Source of the DNA: Chaenocephalus aceratus | Taxonomy: Eukaryota; Chordata; Actinopteri; Perciformes; Channichthyidae | Length of the DNA: 64,000 bases | Reading direction: 5' to 3' | Assembly (NCBI GenBank): GCA_023974075.1 | Contig: CM043787.1 | Location: 38,130,137-38,194,136 of the forward strand | Shown here: positions 13,659-25,850 of the stretch, one piece after another | Layout of the letters: each line of letters starts with the position of its first letter | How positions within the stretch are numbered: the first letter of the stretch is position 1 | Notes under the pieces: model-generated | Database searches by the model: none | Seen by the model: the letters and a program-made list of their open reading frames with translations, nothing else | What the model was told of the DNA's origin: nothing | Position numbers and translations under genes: made by a program

Positions 13659-14374
13659 TGCAGCATCTGATATTTAAGAAGTGTGTTACATTTGAAATGG
13701 CAGAAAGTCTTGTTGCAATTTCCAGATATTAAAAGAGGTCCTTTGAGTTTCTCTGGTAATTATCAATAGTAGCAGTTAAGTGAATACTGTTCAAACAATA
13801 CCTGTGTTTGTGTTTTATATTGATTTCTCTGTTTTATCCTTTCATAAATGTGAGGACTAAAATGGCTATAAACAAGAACTGTTTAGAGTAAACAGGGTGT
13901 TATTACTCTGTGGGGGAGGTGGAGCAAGACCCCACTGTGGTCTCTGGAATGTGGGGGGATGTGTGTATGTGTGGAGGCTGCAGAAATAGGAGACAGTGAA
14001 TGTCAGAGGTGTTTGTTTGAGATGACCGGAAAAGACGACCAGTTAAACTCCACCCCTTCCTGTTTCTGTTGGTATGAAAGGCTATTCAGCCTTTTGTTCT
14101 GGCTCTCTCTTCTGACGCCGCCGGACCGGAAGGTCGTGGCGGCCCGTGAACAGGGGCCAGGAGTAGGCCTACTCCTGACATTACGCATATGATATGATAT
14201 GGTTTTGTATGGTAATGTATTGATTGTATTGCATTGTTATATTACCATTAAAATAGATTATTGTTTTAACGGATACTTGTATGCTCTGGATTCCTTCCTG
14301 TATGATAACCAGCTTGTTAGGGACGCGCAGAGATTTAGAATGCGGACCAGTTGTCCTTACAAATCTCTAATAAA
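13659..14374 (+). repeat. 3' LTR
   Basis: This 716-base direct repeat of 7358-8065 carries an extra 8 bases near 14272-14281. It ends at CTCTAATAAA, after which flanking ACACACAC begins. Confidence 0.93.
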
Positions 14375-15146
14375 ACACACACTTTTTCTGTGTCTGGATC
14401 TCTCAACCATCGTGTACTGTTTATGTAAAAACGTACTCACTTATTTCATTATTAATTATAACTATGATAAATATGATAAACACATTTTCTCATAGAAATT
14501 ATGTTTGGTTGCTGAAAATGCCTATGCATGTTGTTTCCTTAGCAATACCACAACACATAGCATCACTGTCAAATCAGTGTTGAATAGTATAGAAATCATA
14601 ATATGCATTGGCTAAGAATTCCTTTGACACTGAAAACAGATAACAGAGTGCTCTTATTCAGATTAGCTTTAAAGTAAGAGTGGAGAAGGTCTATCTATAA
14701 ATCCTATAATCCAATAATCCCATCGTATTTGTGAATTCTGTAAAGAGAGTTTGCCTTAAATGTGGCAAAGTGATGCTCGATGCTCGAAGTAAAGAGAATG
14801 TCTGACTACCATTTCAATGCAGGTAGGAAAGGCAGAGAGAAAGAGCAAAAGTAGAGAAGTATGAAAGGTAGGATCAGGTTAAGATAGAATTGTCAAGCCT
14901 TTTTGTCAGCCACATGCCCATAATGACAAAGAGCAGAATCGGTTGCTGAAATTGTTTGTCAAATGAGGAACATGTGCTATGTAAGCAATAAGCAGTCCAA
15001 GAAAGTCAAATAAAGTGGGTCGAGTAATGATTAAATAGTTATTTACGTTTCCACAAACAATGTTGCCTTTCTGAGATACAGCGGAGTGGAGGTAGTGTAA
15101 GGTCTCTCTTGAATGCCAAGGCCCAGGACAATCAGCTGCCGTATTA

Positions 15147-15148
<2 letters not shown>

Positions 15149-15234
<86 letters not shown>
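15149..15234. repeat. (TG)n microsatellite
   Basis: Uninterrupted TG dinucleotides, about 43 units. Confidence 0.97.
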
Positions 15235-15235
<1 letters not shown>

Positions 15236-15307
15236 ATTGCTGATATGAGCAGTTTTCAAAGTGTGCTATAAATGTGGCACCATGTGTTTGTTTTTATAGC
15301 TAAAGCC

Positions 15308-15362
15308 CTATTGTAAGTCTCTTTGGATAAAAGTGTCAGCTAAATGAATGTAATGTGATGGA
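15308..15362 (+). repeat. retroposon 3' tail fragment
   Basis: Contains TTGTAAGTCTCTTTGGATAA, followed by a GTCAGCTAAATGAATGTAATG-like end. It is a diverged copy of the 3' tail shared by the inserts at 27929-28156 and 43955-44297. Such tails are common on fish SINEs and their partner LINEs. Confidence 0.65.
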
Positions 15363-16212
15363 AAGTATGTAACTTTAACTTAATTGCTTTGATTAAACAC
15401 AGCCATAATAAGGGCCATAATTGATGTCCTCCATAATTAAATGTCACAGAACGCAGGTGCATGGTCTCACATTCATACACATGCACACATGCATGAGCCA
15501 ATACATACTGTAGGCGTGAAAACACACAGCTTCATATCCAGACATGCACCTGACGCATTCAGGCCTGTGCGCAGTTGACACATTGATTAATGTATCCAGA
15601 GCATGAGGACAGAAATAATTAGAGTATATGAGATGCTTATTTTCATACAGTTTATTAGATATTGCTATAGCAGCTTTGTATACATAATGCATTGTGCACA
15701 ATAAACACATTTCTCTGACCACTGCAACAAGTGCCAAATCAATTGTGATCCAAACCATCAAGTGGAAGAGGCAATTACTTTTTATTTGAAGATTTCATGA
15801 ATAGTTGAAATAATTAATTTGCCACACATTTTTCCTCTAACTGCTGGCAACATGCAAAGGAGTTCCTCTTTTGTCGGCATGTTCTTTATCATCATCGTGC
15901 TTGTTAATGTTAGATTGCTGACCTACATAATGTTGGAAACCTTTCAATTCCCTTAGATACAGTATGCAGTCTTATCTCCATATGCCAACTATTCTACCAG
16001 AGGAATTCATATGTATTGATATTGTATATTTCAGCAGTTTGATGTTTGGTTGTTATTATGTAGTTCAAGGGATTTCCAGTTTTAGATTTTATCACAGGGC
16101 TGTGTTTGCTGTCAATCAAACTGTAACACACGGCGGGTTCTACACCCCCGCGGCCCCGCCAAACAACAACAACGAAAGTCAATAATGCAGGCGACGCAGC
16201 AGGTTATGGAAA

Positions 16213-16788
16213 ATGGAGGAAACTGAAACTACAGCTAAGAAGAAAAGAAGATGCACATACAACAAAGACTCGGAAGACACTTACCTGTGGGTGAAGCCAG
16301 TGCAGGGCGACTCTCAGAGAGTTGTTTGCAATCTTTGCAAGAGTCATCTTTCAATTTCACATGGTGGTGAATACGACATCAAAAGACACCGAGAATGCGA
16401 TTCTCACAAGAAACGTGTCGCTCAAAAAGAGACATCCCTCTCTATGGAGACATTCCTACTCAAACCAAAAAATGATGGCCACTCAGACAAGGTAATAGCA
16501 GCAGAAATAACCAGTGTTTACCATACAGTGCAACACTCCCAATCACTCCGGTCAAATGAATGTGGTAACAAGCTAGTGCGGACCATTTTTCCAGAGTCTG
16601 AGATAGCAAAGAAAATGTCATGTGGTCGTACAAAAGCAGCGTCCATAATAACAGATGGGCTTGACCCTGCCTCTGTGGAGAGTAGTTTGACAGAGTTAAA
16701 GACACCAGTAGTTCTAGGTGACAAAATAGCCCACACACTGTGGGGGGGGGGGGGGCCCACCTGCTGTTGCTGTGATGGACAAAACTGA
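16213..16788 (+). pseudogene. hAT-like transposase, amino-terminal fragment with BED zinc finger
   Basis: An ATG-started frame of 191 codons begins with a lysine/arginine-rich segment (KKKRR at residues 9-13). A BED-like zinc finger follows, with C39-x2-C42 and H59-x5-H65. BED fingers sit at the amino terminus of many hAT transposases and bind DNA, including transposon ends. A full hAT transposase is usually 500-700 residues with a catalytic RNase-H-like fold and a carboxy-terminal dimerisation domain, and neither appears downstream. The frame runs into a 14-G run at 16742-16755 and a cysteine-rich read-through tail, so the end is artefactual. I read it as a deletion derivative. A domesticated ZBED-like gene is less likely because no further domain follows. 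No terminal inverted repeats were identified. Confidence 0.6.
16742..16755. repeat. poly-G run
   Basis: Fourteen consecutive G lie at the point where the transposase-like frame above degenerates. Confidence 0.95.
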
Positions 16789-17315
16789 AAGCTATTTTAT
16801 TTTAGGTATTATTATGTTTTTGTTCCCTCCTGGCCAGTTTTGATTTGTATTTATGGTTTTATTTTATCTATTAATTTATGCCTTGGTTAGCCTTAGTTTA
16901 CTTTTCTTTATTAAGATACTAAATTGTTACTGCATTTTGACTTCACTTTCTGCTCTGTTGTTATATATTTGCTAAGTTTTTATCTGCATTGTTTATTGGA
17001 CGCTGTAATTCATGAGATTAATTTTTTGGGGGTGGGTGCTGTTGAGAGGGTGTCCCACATTGTCCCACACAAACATACTCCTTGTCCCACATGTGGTTTG
17101 TTGGGACCTGGTCACCCGATGCAGTATTTTTCTCAACAAGCGGGACAACATTTGCAGAACAACTGAGTCAATAAATAACTGCTATGCATACAAAAGTCCA
17201 ATGACAGTACGTTCTCCAAGTGTAGTTCAAACAAAAACAGGCGGATATGTTTGTAAAAGTGGAGCAATGCTGGGAAGAGAGGGCTGGTTTCCTCATTCCA
17301 GTCTGTATCCTTCAG

Positions 17316-18476
17316 TTAACTGTTTAGCCCGAGAGCCCCCGATGGAGGGGGCTGCAGGTTTTTTTTTCACAAAATTGTGTCTCAGGGCTTCTTAATATTT
17401 AAAAACCTATTAATGTGTCATACCAGATTAACTGGGAAGAAACTCAGCTAAGTGACGATACGAACCATTTTTACCAAAACAAAAGGACTCATAAGAAGCG
17501 TCTAATTGACCCCTGAGAGAAAAAATGCTAACGAACTTGGCACAGAGCGCAAGGTAAAGATGACTTATCGTAACTGCACATACAAGATATCCGATTAAAG
17601 CTGAGATTCCACAGATTATATAGGTATTAGTATCATCACTGAGTGATCAGAATTCGCGACAGGGGAAGCAAACATAGACATCACAACACGTAGCATTACG
17701 GAGCAAACACGGGAGATCGTCTCACCTTAGCTGTTATTCTGATCAAAAGTCGTGTTCAATGGCATTAAAACGATAAAAACGCTGCTGAGCGTTGATCCAT
17801 AGGTTGATCGAATGTGTCTGTCACTTTGAAAAAATGATTGATAATCCATATTTCCATTTTTATGTAAAGATCGGAGAATAAATATTAGCTGCTAATGGTA
17901 GCCACCATGTATGCAGCTTCCGGTTTTGGCTACGCGTCACTCTCACTCCTTATTTGGTAACGTTTGTGTGTATGTGGAACCTCCCCTCGATTCCATTGGC
18001 TCTAGCAGTTAAAAAGAGATGGCAATCATCACAATCGACCAAGGGGGGCCAGAGATTGGTCAAATCCACCCAAATGACCCCAGAAGTGTTTATTTTTGCT
18101 AAACCTCTCTAAAAAGGTCAAATGTCACTTGTTTTGCATCAATCTTGATACAGGGTACTTATTATATGTTATACCTTGGATTCCTAAAGCTTTTAGTCTA
18201 CTATCCCATCATTCAAGTGTGGTTTTCACTATAAGTAATTTTTTTTCAAACATTTTTTGTTTTGGACGGACACTTTAATTAAAAATGTTTTAATATGTTC
18301 CATCTGAATTTACTTTCAAATAAAAACATATATATTGATTCTGACACTTCTACATCCAACTCACACAAAATATTATTAATGTACACCTTTTAGAAGTGTA
18401 GATATGGTCATTTGTTCTGGGAATGTCCTTTTCGAGCCTGAGACCTGAAAAACAGGCTCAGGGCTTAACAGGTTAA
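17316..18476. mobile_element. TTAA-flanked non-autonomous DNA element, piggyBac-like
   Basis: The left end reads TTAACTGTTTAGCCC. The right end, read on the other strand, is TTAACCTGTTAAGCCC. TTAA therefore occurs at both boundaries with imperfect inverted ends inside, which is the target signature of the piggyBac superfamily. The 1.16-kb interior has no open frame of note and is non-coding. A small palindrome GCCCCCGATGGAGGGGGC lies inside the left end and another lies at about 18436-18464. Superfamily assignment rests on the TTAA duplication and is inference. Confidence 0.7.
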
Positions 18477-18581
18477 GCCAAAAATGTATTCCAAAGTGTA
18501 TCTGAAGCTTACATAAGGCTTCAGCAGCCCCAATTAGGTGGACATATTCCAAATGTCAGACTTTTAATTGGACATTGTGTT

Positions 18582-18582
<1 letters not shown>

Positions 18583-18614
<32 letters not shown>

Positions 18615-18616
18615 GG

Positions 18617-18652
<36 letters not shown>
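18583..18652. repeat. (TTG)n microsatellite
   Basis: About 23 TTG units with one interruption (GGTGTT near 18615). Confidence 0.95.
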
Positions 18653-19007
18653 AGTAAAAAAACACTTCTAGATATGCACTGGATTTGCACAAATTATCTG
18701 ATGTTAATTTTCTTTTTCGGATAAACTTTTGAATGTGTTTTACACAGAAAGGATTTCCTCTATCAATTACATTGACAGCTCATTAAAACAGAAGGAATTA
18801 TTAGAGCATGAAATGTGTACTTCTGTATATTGTAATAATGTATATTATATTTTAATTACTATGTGCATGCTTTTATATAATAATGTTCTTCTTTTTTCTT
18901 CTCTATCTTTACTTTTCTGTAACAATGTCAATTTCCGCTTTGTGAGACAGATAAAGGAATTCTGTTTCTGATTCTGAAAATCTGTTTCTATCTTTATCCT
19001 GTCACCA

Positions 19008-19150
19008 GGGGGGTATACTACGAAGCAGGATTTTCGGTTAGCCGGCTAAATTCAGGGAAAACTCCGGCTTTCCGGTCCTACGAAGCTGGTTCTCTTTTTA
19101 GCAGGCTAGATCTCCATGGTAACTTATGCTTAGCGGCTAACCTGGTCGTA
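19008..19150. repeat. probable DNA-element terminus
   Basis: Starts CAGGGGGGTATACTACGAAG and contains the echoing motif CCTACGAAGCTGG plus repeated TTAGC and GCTAA palindromic pieces. It resembles terminal regions of dispersed fish DNA elements. No matching opposite end was found before 20300, so it may be truncated. Confidence 0.35.
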
Positions 19151-20289
19151 AGTCATATTACAGGAGAAAGGACATACAGAAAAGCTGCGGTTGCAGGAAA
19201 GACGGCCGGCAAAAATCACCGACTGTGTGAACATGAACATTAATAGAATATCAACTCCCATCTTCAGAGTAATCTGACTATTATAACATTAGCGTTAAGA
19301 AAGCTTACTTAAATATCTGCCACAACATAAGTAACCGGATCAGAGTAACATTAAGTACAGTCCGCTGCATATCACTTCATAATGTATCATATATTTTCTT
19401 ATCTGAGTCAGCTGAGCCGTATCTGGCCGTGCAACACTCTCAGTGTCACATACTGTATGCAGAAGTATTATTTTAAGCAACACATTAAGTTGACGAAACA
19501 CTCGAGTCAAATGTAATTAAAGTCAGATCCACTCGTGTTTTAGACGGGGCAGTGATATCATAAACCTGTTAATGTATGCATTCAAACACTTTTTCTTTTA
19601 CCAGCTGTATTCACCTTGCAGGTGCAGCTATGTGGCTTTTATCCTGGATAAAGTGTTTAAGTCATGGATGTTTAAAGTTTAACTTTAAAAAAAAAAGTCA
19701 AACTTTTATTTTGAAGGCCTGATTTTCTAACGCTGTGCATGCAGTCGGCGTTGGACTGGAAGTACCGGAGACCATACACGGTTTTGAAAACTTCTGTCAC
19801 GTATCATCTTCTCAATAAAATATCTTTGCTGATGTTTTTTCGAGTCTTCTGGTCAATCAGAATCTAGATTGTTGCTGGAAGTCCCCACAGAGAATAACTT
19901 TACGGTAGAACTCTTCTTTATACATCCATGGGTACAACTTCAGATAAAAATGAACACATAATGAAATATGACCCCCGGTTTGATGATTGACAGGTCACAG
20001 AACAATGGGAGCTATCTACCCTTACCCACAATTTAAAGTAATTCACACAGACTATCTCCTCTTTACTCTTCTCACAGCAAGAAGAGAAAAACAAACAATG
20101 GCATAACATATTATTAATATGTCGGGTAGTAATAGATTTATTTATTTTCTTCTCAGTGTACCAGAATGCATAGTTTATATTAGTATTTCTAAAAATCTAT
20201 ATATAAGGGATATATGCACTGTACTTCACTTTTATTAATATTGTATGCTGAAAAGCGTATATATTACAGCACGTATTTTTGTTGAATAG

Positions 20290-20373
20290 ATTTGAGTGCT
20301 TCAAAATGTTGGGTCGCGATGTATTGACCAAGTAAAAAGTGGGTCCCGAGGCCTGACCAGTTGAGAACCACTG
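20290..20373 (-). mobile_element. hAT-type terminal fragment
   Basis: Read on the minus strand the segment begins CAGTGGTTCTCAACTGGTCA and continues into CCTCGGGACCC. This is a terminus common to many hAT elements. No partner end was located, so only the terminus is called. Confidence 0.55.
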
Positions 20374-20397
20374 GTCTAGGTGTAAGGTTGATCTTAT

Positions 20398-21906
20398 TTA
20401 AATGGGTCCTATCATGCAAAATGCACTTTTGTACGTCTTTTATACATGAATATGTGTCCCCGGTGTTCCAGGGAACTCACCAAGTGTCAGAAAACACAAC
20501 ACTCTCTATTTTCCTCCATACCCACATCTCTAAAAAAGGGGCTGCAACGGATCTGATACAGACTGATCCAGATTTGAACACCGTCCTCCTGACATCAGGA
20601 CGGTGGTGCTACGGCTATTGGTCAATTCTCCTGTGAGGAATTGCGGTATCTCCTTCTCCTTTTTTCTGTTTGTTTGTCTATCTGTTTGTCTGTCTTCCTG
20701 GCTGGGCGTAATTGACCTACTTTCCGTTTTCCGCCAACTCACCTCCGCTCCTGTTTCTCATCATCACTGATTACCACCACTCACCTGCTGCTGCTTAAAA
20801 CTCTGGTTCGATCATCAGACTTCGCCAGTTCTTCGTATACTCGCAGTGAAACTCCACATTCCATTCTGTCCTGCCACGTCCAGCCCAATCTCCGTCTCAG
20901 CCCAGCTCCACGTTCTCCCCACTCTGTTCAGAGTTTGCTTTGTCCCCTGCCTGGTTTTTGTGGACTCATTAAATCCAGTCTTTTTGACACTTCACCTAAG
21001 TCTCCGTCCCAGTGTTCTTGCATAGCGGGTTCAAGTTTTGTGTCTCTTTACGAGGAGCTTAACATCTCCACCTATCAGGGAATGAGAGGTTGGGCCACGG
21101 CCGGCCATTGCTGCTCGAAAGCGCTGGAGACGCTGTAGTACATATGCCAGGCCTGTAAGTGGCGACTGGCGATGTAGTCTGCCACAAAAGCAGCGAAGAA
21201 GACTTCCTTTGCATGGTTGCCATGGTTGCCCTTCTGTTTATTCTCCGCTGTGGCTCTTTTTCTCCCTCCCCGAGGCAAGCGTTTGCGCTTCCTGCTTTAA
21301 AACAAATGAATAATGACTCTATATCATCATATGTAAGGGATAATGTGCAGCGACGCGGTCATTCCCGCTTATTACATGGCCACATTCTCAACAAAGTAAC
21401 GGCATGACTCCCAATATTAATTTAAATGCTTTTATGGATTTAGAAAATTATTTTATTGATTTAAAAAATATTTGTATTGATTTAAATTGACATGCTTCCG
21501 CTATGAAAACTAGTCCGTTCTTACTGTTTGAACTAACGTAGCAACGGCAGGAACTGCTTCGATAGTGTTTTTGAGGAGCTTTTTGATTACAGATTTGAAA
21601 ACATCGTTGCTTGCTTTAAAAGTAGAACAATTCATTATGTCAAACCTTGGAAAGTATCTAGATATCCCTGCCCTAATGCCAAAGTAACTGCCAACTCCCC
21701 TCTCCTGCAGGGGAGCGTGGTCAGTTTTAGCTCACAGAATCAGCCCCCTGCAAAAACAGGGCTGGAAAAAGCAAATAGAGCGAAATGAGGCATGGCTAAA
21801 ATGCAGGATCTGTTTGGTATTTTGAAAAAAATATATATTTATATACTTTATATAGGTATGGCCCTACAATATATGTTTCAAATATAGCATGATAGGTCCA
21901 CTTTAA
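20398..21906. mobile_element. TTAA-flanked DNA element with nested insert
   Basis: The left end is TTAAATGGGTCCTATCATGC. The right end read on the minus strand is TTAAAGTGGACCTATCATGC. The two are inverted copies differing by a few bases, with TTAA outermost on both sides. The 1.5-kb interior has no transposase frame. The middle part at about 20640-21035 has a different character and may be a separate nested insertion. Confidence 0.7.
20640..21035 (+). mobile_element. possible solo LTR nested in the TTAA element
   Basis: A pyrimidine-rich stretch carries CTGCTGCTTAAAACTC (TATA-like). After about 170 bases it has ACTCATTAAATCC (poly(A)-like) and then a GT/C-rich end near TTGCATAGCGGG. This promoter, poly(A) and GT-rich order resembles fish gypsy-type LTRs. 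Exact ends and target duplication were not resolved. Confidence 0.3.
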
Positions 21907-21913
21907 GCTTAAA

Positions 21914-21915
<2 letters not shown>

Positions 21916-21944
<29 letters not shown>
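21916..21944. repeat. (AAC)n microsatellite
   Basis: About nine AAC units just outside the right end of the TTAA element. Confidence 0.9.
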
Positions 21945-21945
<1 letters not shown>

Positions 21946-22502
21946 TAGACCAGAAAGGGGGAGTTGGCTCTTTCTAAGGCGTCTCCTAAGTGTTTCTGGG
22001 GAAGCTCAGTGACTTTAAGTGTCACATTAGTGATTCAAAAAGACAAAGTAGAAAAGCCCAAATGTGTGTGATTTTGTAAAAAAGATTCAGAGAGAAAATC
22101 TTAAGGTTTTGTTTTACTTTCCAAGAGACATAAACTATTGAATGACCTAGGACAGCCGCTTTGTATGTATTTGATATAGTCTGGAGTTGTGCCAAACAGC
22201 AACATCTGGCTTGGTTGTAATGTTGAGTGTCTTTGGGATCGAATAATGTGATCATGATCCCATGGGTAGGGGCTTTTTCCGAGCTTTAGGTTAGGCCCAC
22301 AGTTCAATACTTTAAAAACTAATTTAGACTAACAGCTTTCTCCAGATTTAAAGACTGATGTTATGATGTCAGTGAATGTCAGCGTCAATTTCATATTTGA
22401 CTTTCTTCTAATATTCCCAACTAATGACCACCGTGAGCAGAATGGCTGTACAGCTTAATCTTGAATGTTTAACTCCAACACACCACTAAATCGGCCACTC
22501 CT

Positions 22503-22580
22503 TTCAAGGCTTTTATTGGTCATACGAACATATAGCTACAGTGTAGTTATGACGATGAAAATCTTAGGTCACAGTGGGCA
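22503..22580 (-). repeat. probable retroposon 3' tail
   Basis: On the minus strand the segment reads towards ACTACACTGTAGCTATATG and ends ACCAATAAAAGCCTTG. It resembles a 3' end common among fish non-LTR retroposons. The assignment is from memory only. Confidence 0.35.
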
Positions 22581-24291
22581 CAAATGCCTGTGCCGTCTTA
22601 ACTGGTAGAGGATTTACAAAAGGCATCCCTTAGTGCGGGGAAAATGGCAAGTTTGAAATCTTCTACCCTTATGATTGTGTTTCAAAGTAAAATGACCCAA
22701 TACTGATAGAAGGGCACTTAACAAAGGCAAGAGACAATACATTAGAGACACCAGTTCCTCCGCAATAAACTTCACTTTCTTTTCCAGGGAGGCATGACTA
22801 TTATCAAAGTGACAAACAATATAAATGTAAAGTGATACTAAATTGCAAGTCTATTTTTTGAGTTTAACTCCCTCTGAACCTGTGGGCAAGTGATGACTAG
22901 TTTTCTTGTTCAGTGATGAAAAAAAGCATTACAAAATATTCTCCTATGGCACTTTATGGCAGGCAGTGGTTCCTGTATGAGGGAAGATTTTCAATTTCAG
23001 AAATAAATATGTTCACACTGTTGACATCACTCATCGGAGTGAGTGGGATGGAGTAGAGTTACCACTGCTGACGCACAGCTGGGGCTGGAGAGAAGAGGCC
23101 ACAGATGCAGGGTCAGCTCTTCTCTCTATATATGAGATATCAGCATTCCCCACACACAGGGTCTGAGGGCAGTTGGAGGGGTGGCTGCGAGAGAAAGATA
23201 TATCCTGCCTCTTCCGTGCTTCTCTTTGTGAACAAAGAGAGGGCAGTCAGCTCCTCTTGGCTTCATCCCACTGTCCATGTGGGAAGCCTGATGGGTTCAT
23301 ATCAGCAAGTCATTTCAGCGAAATGCTGGGAGGAGGAGGGTTTTAAGTCAACCGGTTGACCACTGCCCCTCATATAGCTTAGACAGAGAAAAAGCAGCAG
23401 CAGGATTGTTGGAATAAGCTCTAATATTTATTGAAAAAAACCATTTTACATCTAATAAGCAAAGTGAGGGTGTTGAGTCGTGATTTAAAAGCTACTGACA
23501 CTCAGCTAGAGCCGGAATCCCTATAAGCTGGGCTGAAGCTTTGCCCACCATGACACTCACCAGGGAGACCCTGCAGGCACAAAAGAAGGCCGACGAGGGG
23601 TCTCATTCCAGCACGATGCTGCCTCTCCTCAGTCATGTCCACACCATTCACAGAAGTGCTAACATCAACAGAGGAGCTAAGCTGAGGAGAGAATGAGCAC
23701 CGCAGCTCCCAGCTTAGTCACTTGCTCTACAGTAATAGAATGGAGCGAGTGCTCACTGCACTTAAGGCAGCTCTAGAAGAAACTAATGCTCTACTCTTTA
23801 ATGGATCTTTAACATTTCAAGGTTTGCAGAAGAACAGTAGAAACACAGCTGGTATACTTAGTTGGGTATCCAATAATGTGAGTGCTAAATAACCCCAGAG
23901 CTAATTAACACCTTAACACCCGTTACAGGGCTGACTGCCGGAGAAGGGTTACAGCTTCCACATCCACCTTTTAAAATTATGTAATCCGGGTGCTATAAGC
24001 TGCTACTAATGCTTCTGCCTATAAGGTGATGCTGTAGGTGTTAGTAAAACCCGCAAAAAGTGTCACATAACAGCACTGATTTCGCAGGAGCACATTATTG
24101 TCTTGCTACAGTTGAACGGAGCATTACACAGCAAGTGATCTGAGAAAAGGGCAGGACACAAGTGAGTCACCGGTACAGTAACTCTACTGCTGTCATGCCA
24201 CCACTAGTTCTAAAGAGCAATGGCCTTTTTTGGTGCATGCGTCATTCCAACTAAAATAAGTCATGCAGTCGGCAAACTCTGGTGATACCAT

Positions 24292-24309
24292 GGGGGGGGG
24301 GGGGGGGGG
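24292..24309. repeat. poly-G run
   Basis: Eighteen consecutive G, the longest homopolymer of this kind in the window. Confidence 0.95.
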
Positions 24310-25611
24310 TCCTACAGTAGGTGCAGCCTGGTGTTAGGCTTTCTTCTGCAGATGTCAAGGATATTTTAAAGTTAAATGCTTCGATCTGGTGCACTTTGAT
24401 TGCACAATAAGAGGTAAGCTCTATGAATAAGTTGTGCTCTCGTAAACATAGCAGCAGATTGCTGACACACTAAGCACCGTCCGTCCAGGTGGAGATGTCC
24501 CTCTCCCCCCGCAGGAGACATTTCACAGATATATTTGAGCTTTACTTACCGAAAGATATCTTGAAAGTGAACACTGTGAAGCTTCTTATTAATCAGTGCT
24601 TCAACAAGTGGTCTCTTAGGCCTTATGTTGTAAGATCTTTTAGCTAATCACACCACGTTTCACTGAGGCAAGCAAAACATAAGGCCAAACTAAACTGTCT
24701 TGGTCCTACTGGCTTGTTGTGGATCTAAAAGACAAGCAATCTGTCAAACAAGAAGCATCGTGCTGAACAGATGAGGGTGGTAGTGCAGAGTAGATTTGAA
24801 TTAACAAACCATCCTGATTGATACATCAAGGGCAAAAGTCCTACGAGCGGCAAACACACATTACTCTTCACAACTAACAGTCGGAAAGAATGACCTGAAC
24901 TAGAATAAGTTAAATTCAGTCACTGTTCTGACATAGAGTTCAATACAGTGTGTCAATGTTAAATACTGAACTTTCCAACCTCTATATAGCAATAAACTAG
25001 AGAAAGAGACCTGATAGTGAGAACTTTTGCTCAAAATAAAGCAGTTATGTACTGTGAGTCTCCACTCAAACCGTCCACTCAGTGTAGTCTGCAGTCTGCA
25101 CTCTTCTCCTCCAGCCAGTGAAACAACTCTAACATTGACATAATACAGCTATATCATATTTTCAAGGAAAAACCCACTGTTATCCATAACTGCATCACCA
25201 ACCTCTAACACCACTTGGTGCATTCCCAGCTCATCCCTCCTACACACAGCCGACTCTATGAATAAGCTTCACACAGTGAGCCAGCTCTGTGTGCTGTACT
25301 GTATCTGCCCTTTCTGCAATGCTGGTGCAACCAATTCATTAATGACTTACACTATATTTTCCTGCACATTTTTGTTGATCAAAGGAGAAAATAAAGATTT
25401 AAACGCTAACAGCATAATTTGAGGAATCAAGTTAGAACTTTTTATAGCTAGAATCAAAGAATGAAAAAACGAATAAATATATATTCAAAAACTCCATATC
25501 ATACAACATGCTGTGATGTGTGTGGAGTGTATGTGGTGTCTCCTCATATTACAGAACCTCTCATGAAACACACACAAACTATACTGTTTTCTCCAAAAAT
25601 ACACAAACAAA

Positions 25612-25806
25612 CTATAGGTTACTTACGTAACCACAGTCTCGGAGTAACATGAAGTGAGATGTCTCACCATGGGATGCGCCTCATCGCGGAGCAAACAGAA
25701 GCATCAATCTCATTACGCCAATCCTGATTGGCCGGTGATCTTGACGTCAGCGTCAGGGAATTCACCCCCTATAAGTAGCTTGCGCCATGACGCATGCGTC
25801 ATTCAA
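25612..25806. repeat. DIRS left inverted terminal repeat
   Basis: Bases from about 25636 to 25806 are the inverted copy of 31192-31366, with the outermost part diverged. It holds TGACGTCA (25742-25749), CTATAAG (25770-25776) and the palindrome ATGACGCATGCGTCAT. The outermost 57 bases (25612-25668) are repeated inverted at 25851-25908. Confidence 0.9.
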
Positions 25807-25850
25807 AATAAGCACCTCTTCTCGCTTCACCATAGCAAGGAGGGCCGTCT

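Larger units (their letters stand above)
7358..14374 (+). mobile_element. LTR retroelement with nearly non-coding interior
   Basis: Two direct repeats of 708 and 716 bases flank a 5.6-kb interior. A primer binding site abuts the 5' repeat and a polypurine tract abuts the 3' repeat, so the direct repeats are true LTRs. By eye the LTRs differ at about six positions plus one 8-base indel, so the insertion is fairly young. Despite that, no gag, protease, reverse transcriptase, integrase or envelope reading frame could be found. Interior frames are short, apart from a GC-rich patch at about 12991-13454. This fits a large non-autonomous derivative whose replication proteins come from elsewhere. Flanking bases are ACAAAC on the left and ACACAC on the right, so a clean target duplication is not proven. 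An endogenous-retrovirus origin is possible but cannot be shown without pol. Confidence 0.9.
14375..16212. other. non-coding block with TG array and a retroposon tail
   Basis: AT-rich sequence without a recognisable gene. It contains the TG array at 15149-15234 and a short SINE/LINE 3' tail near 15308-15362. Confidence 0.6.
21945..25611. other. non-coding block
   Basis: No gene was recognised. It holds one probable retroposon tail near 22503 and an 18-G run at 24292-24309. The rest appears unique. Confidence 0.55.
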
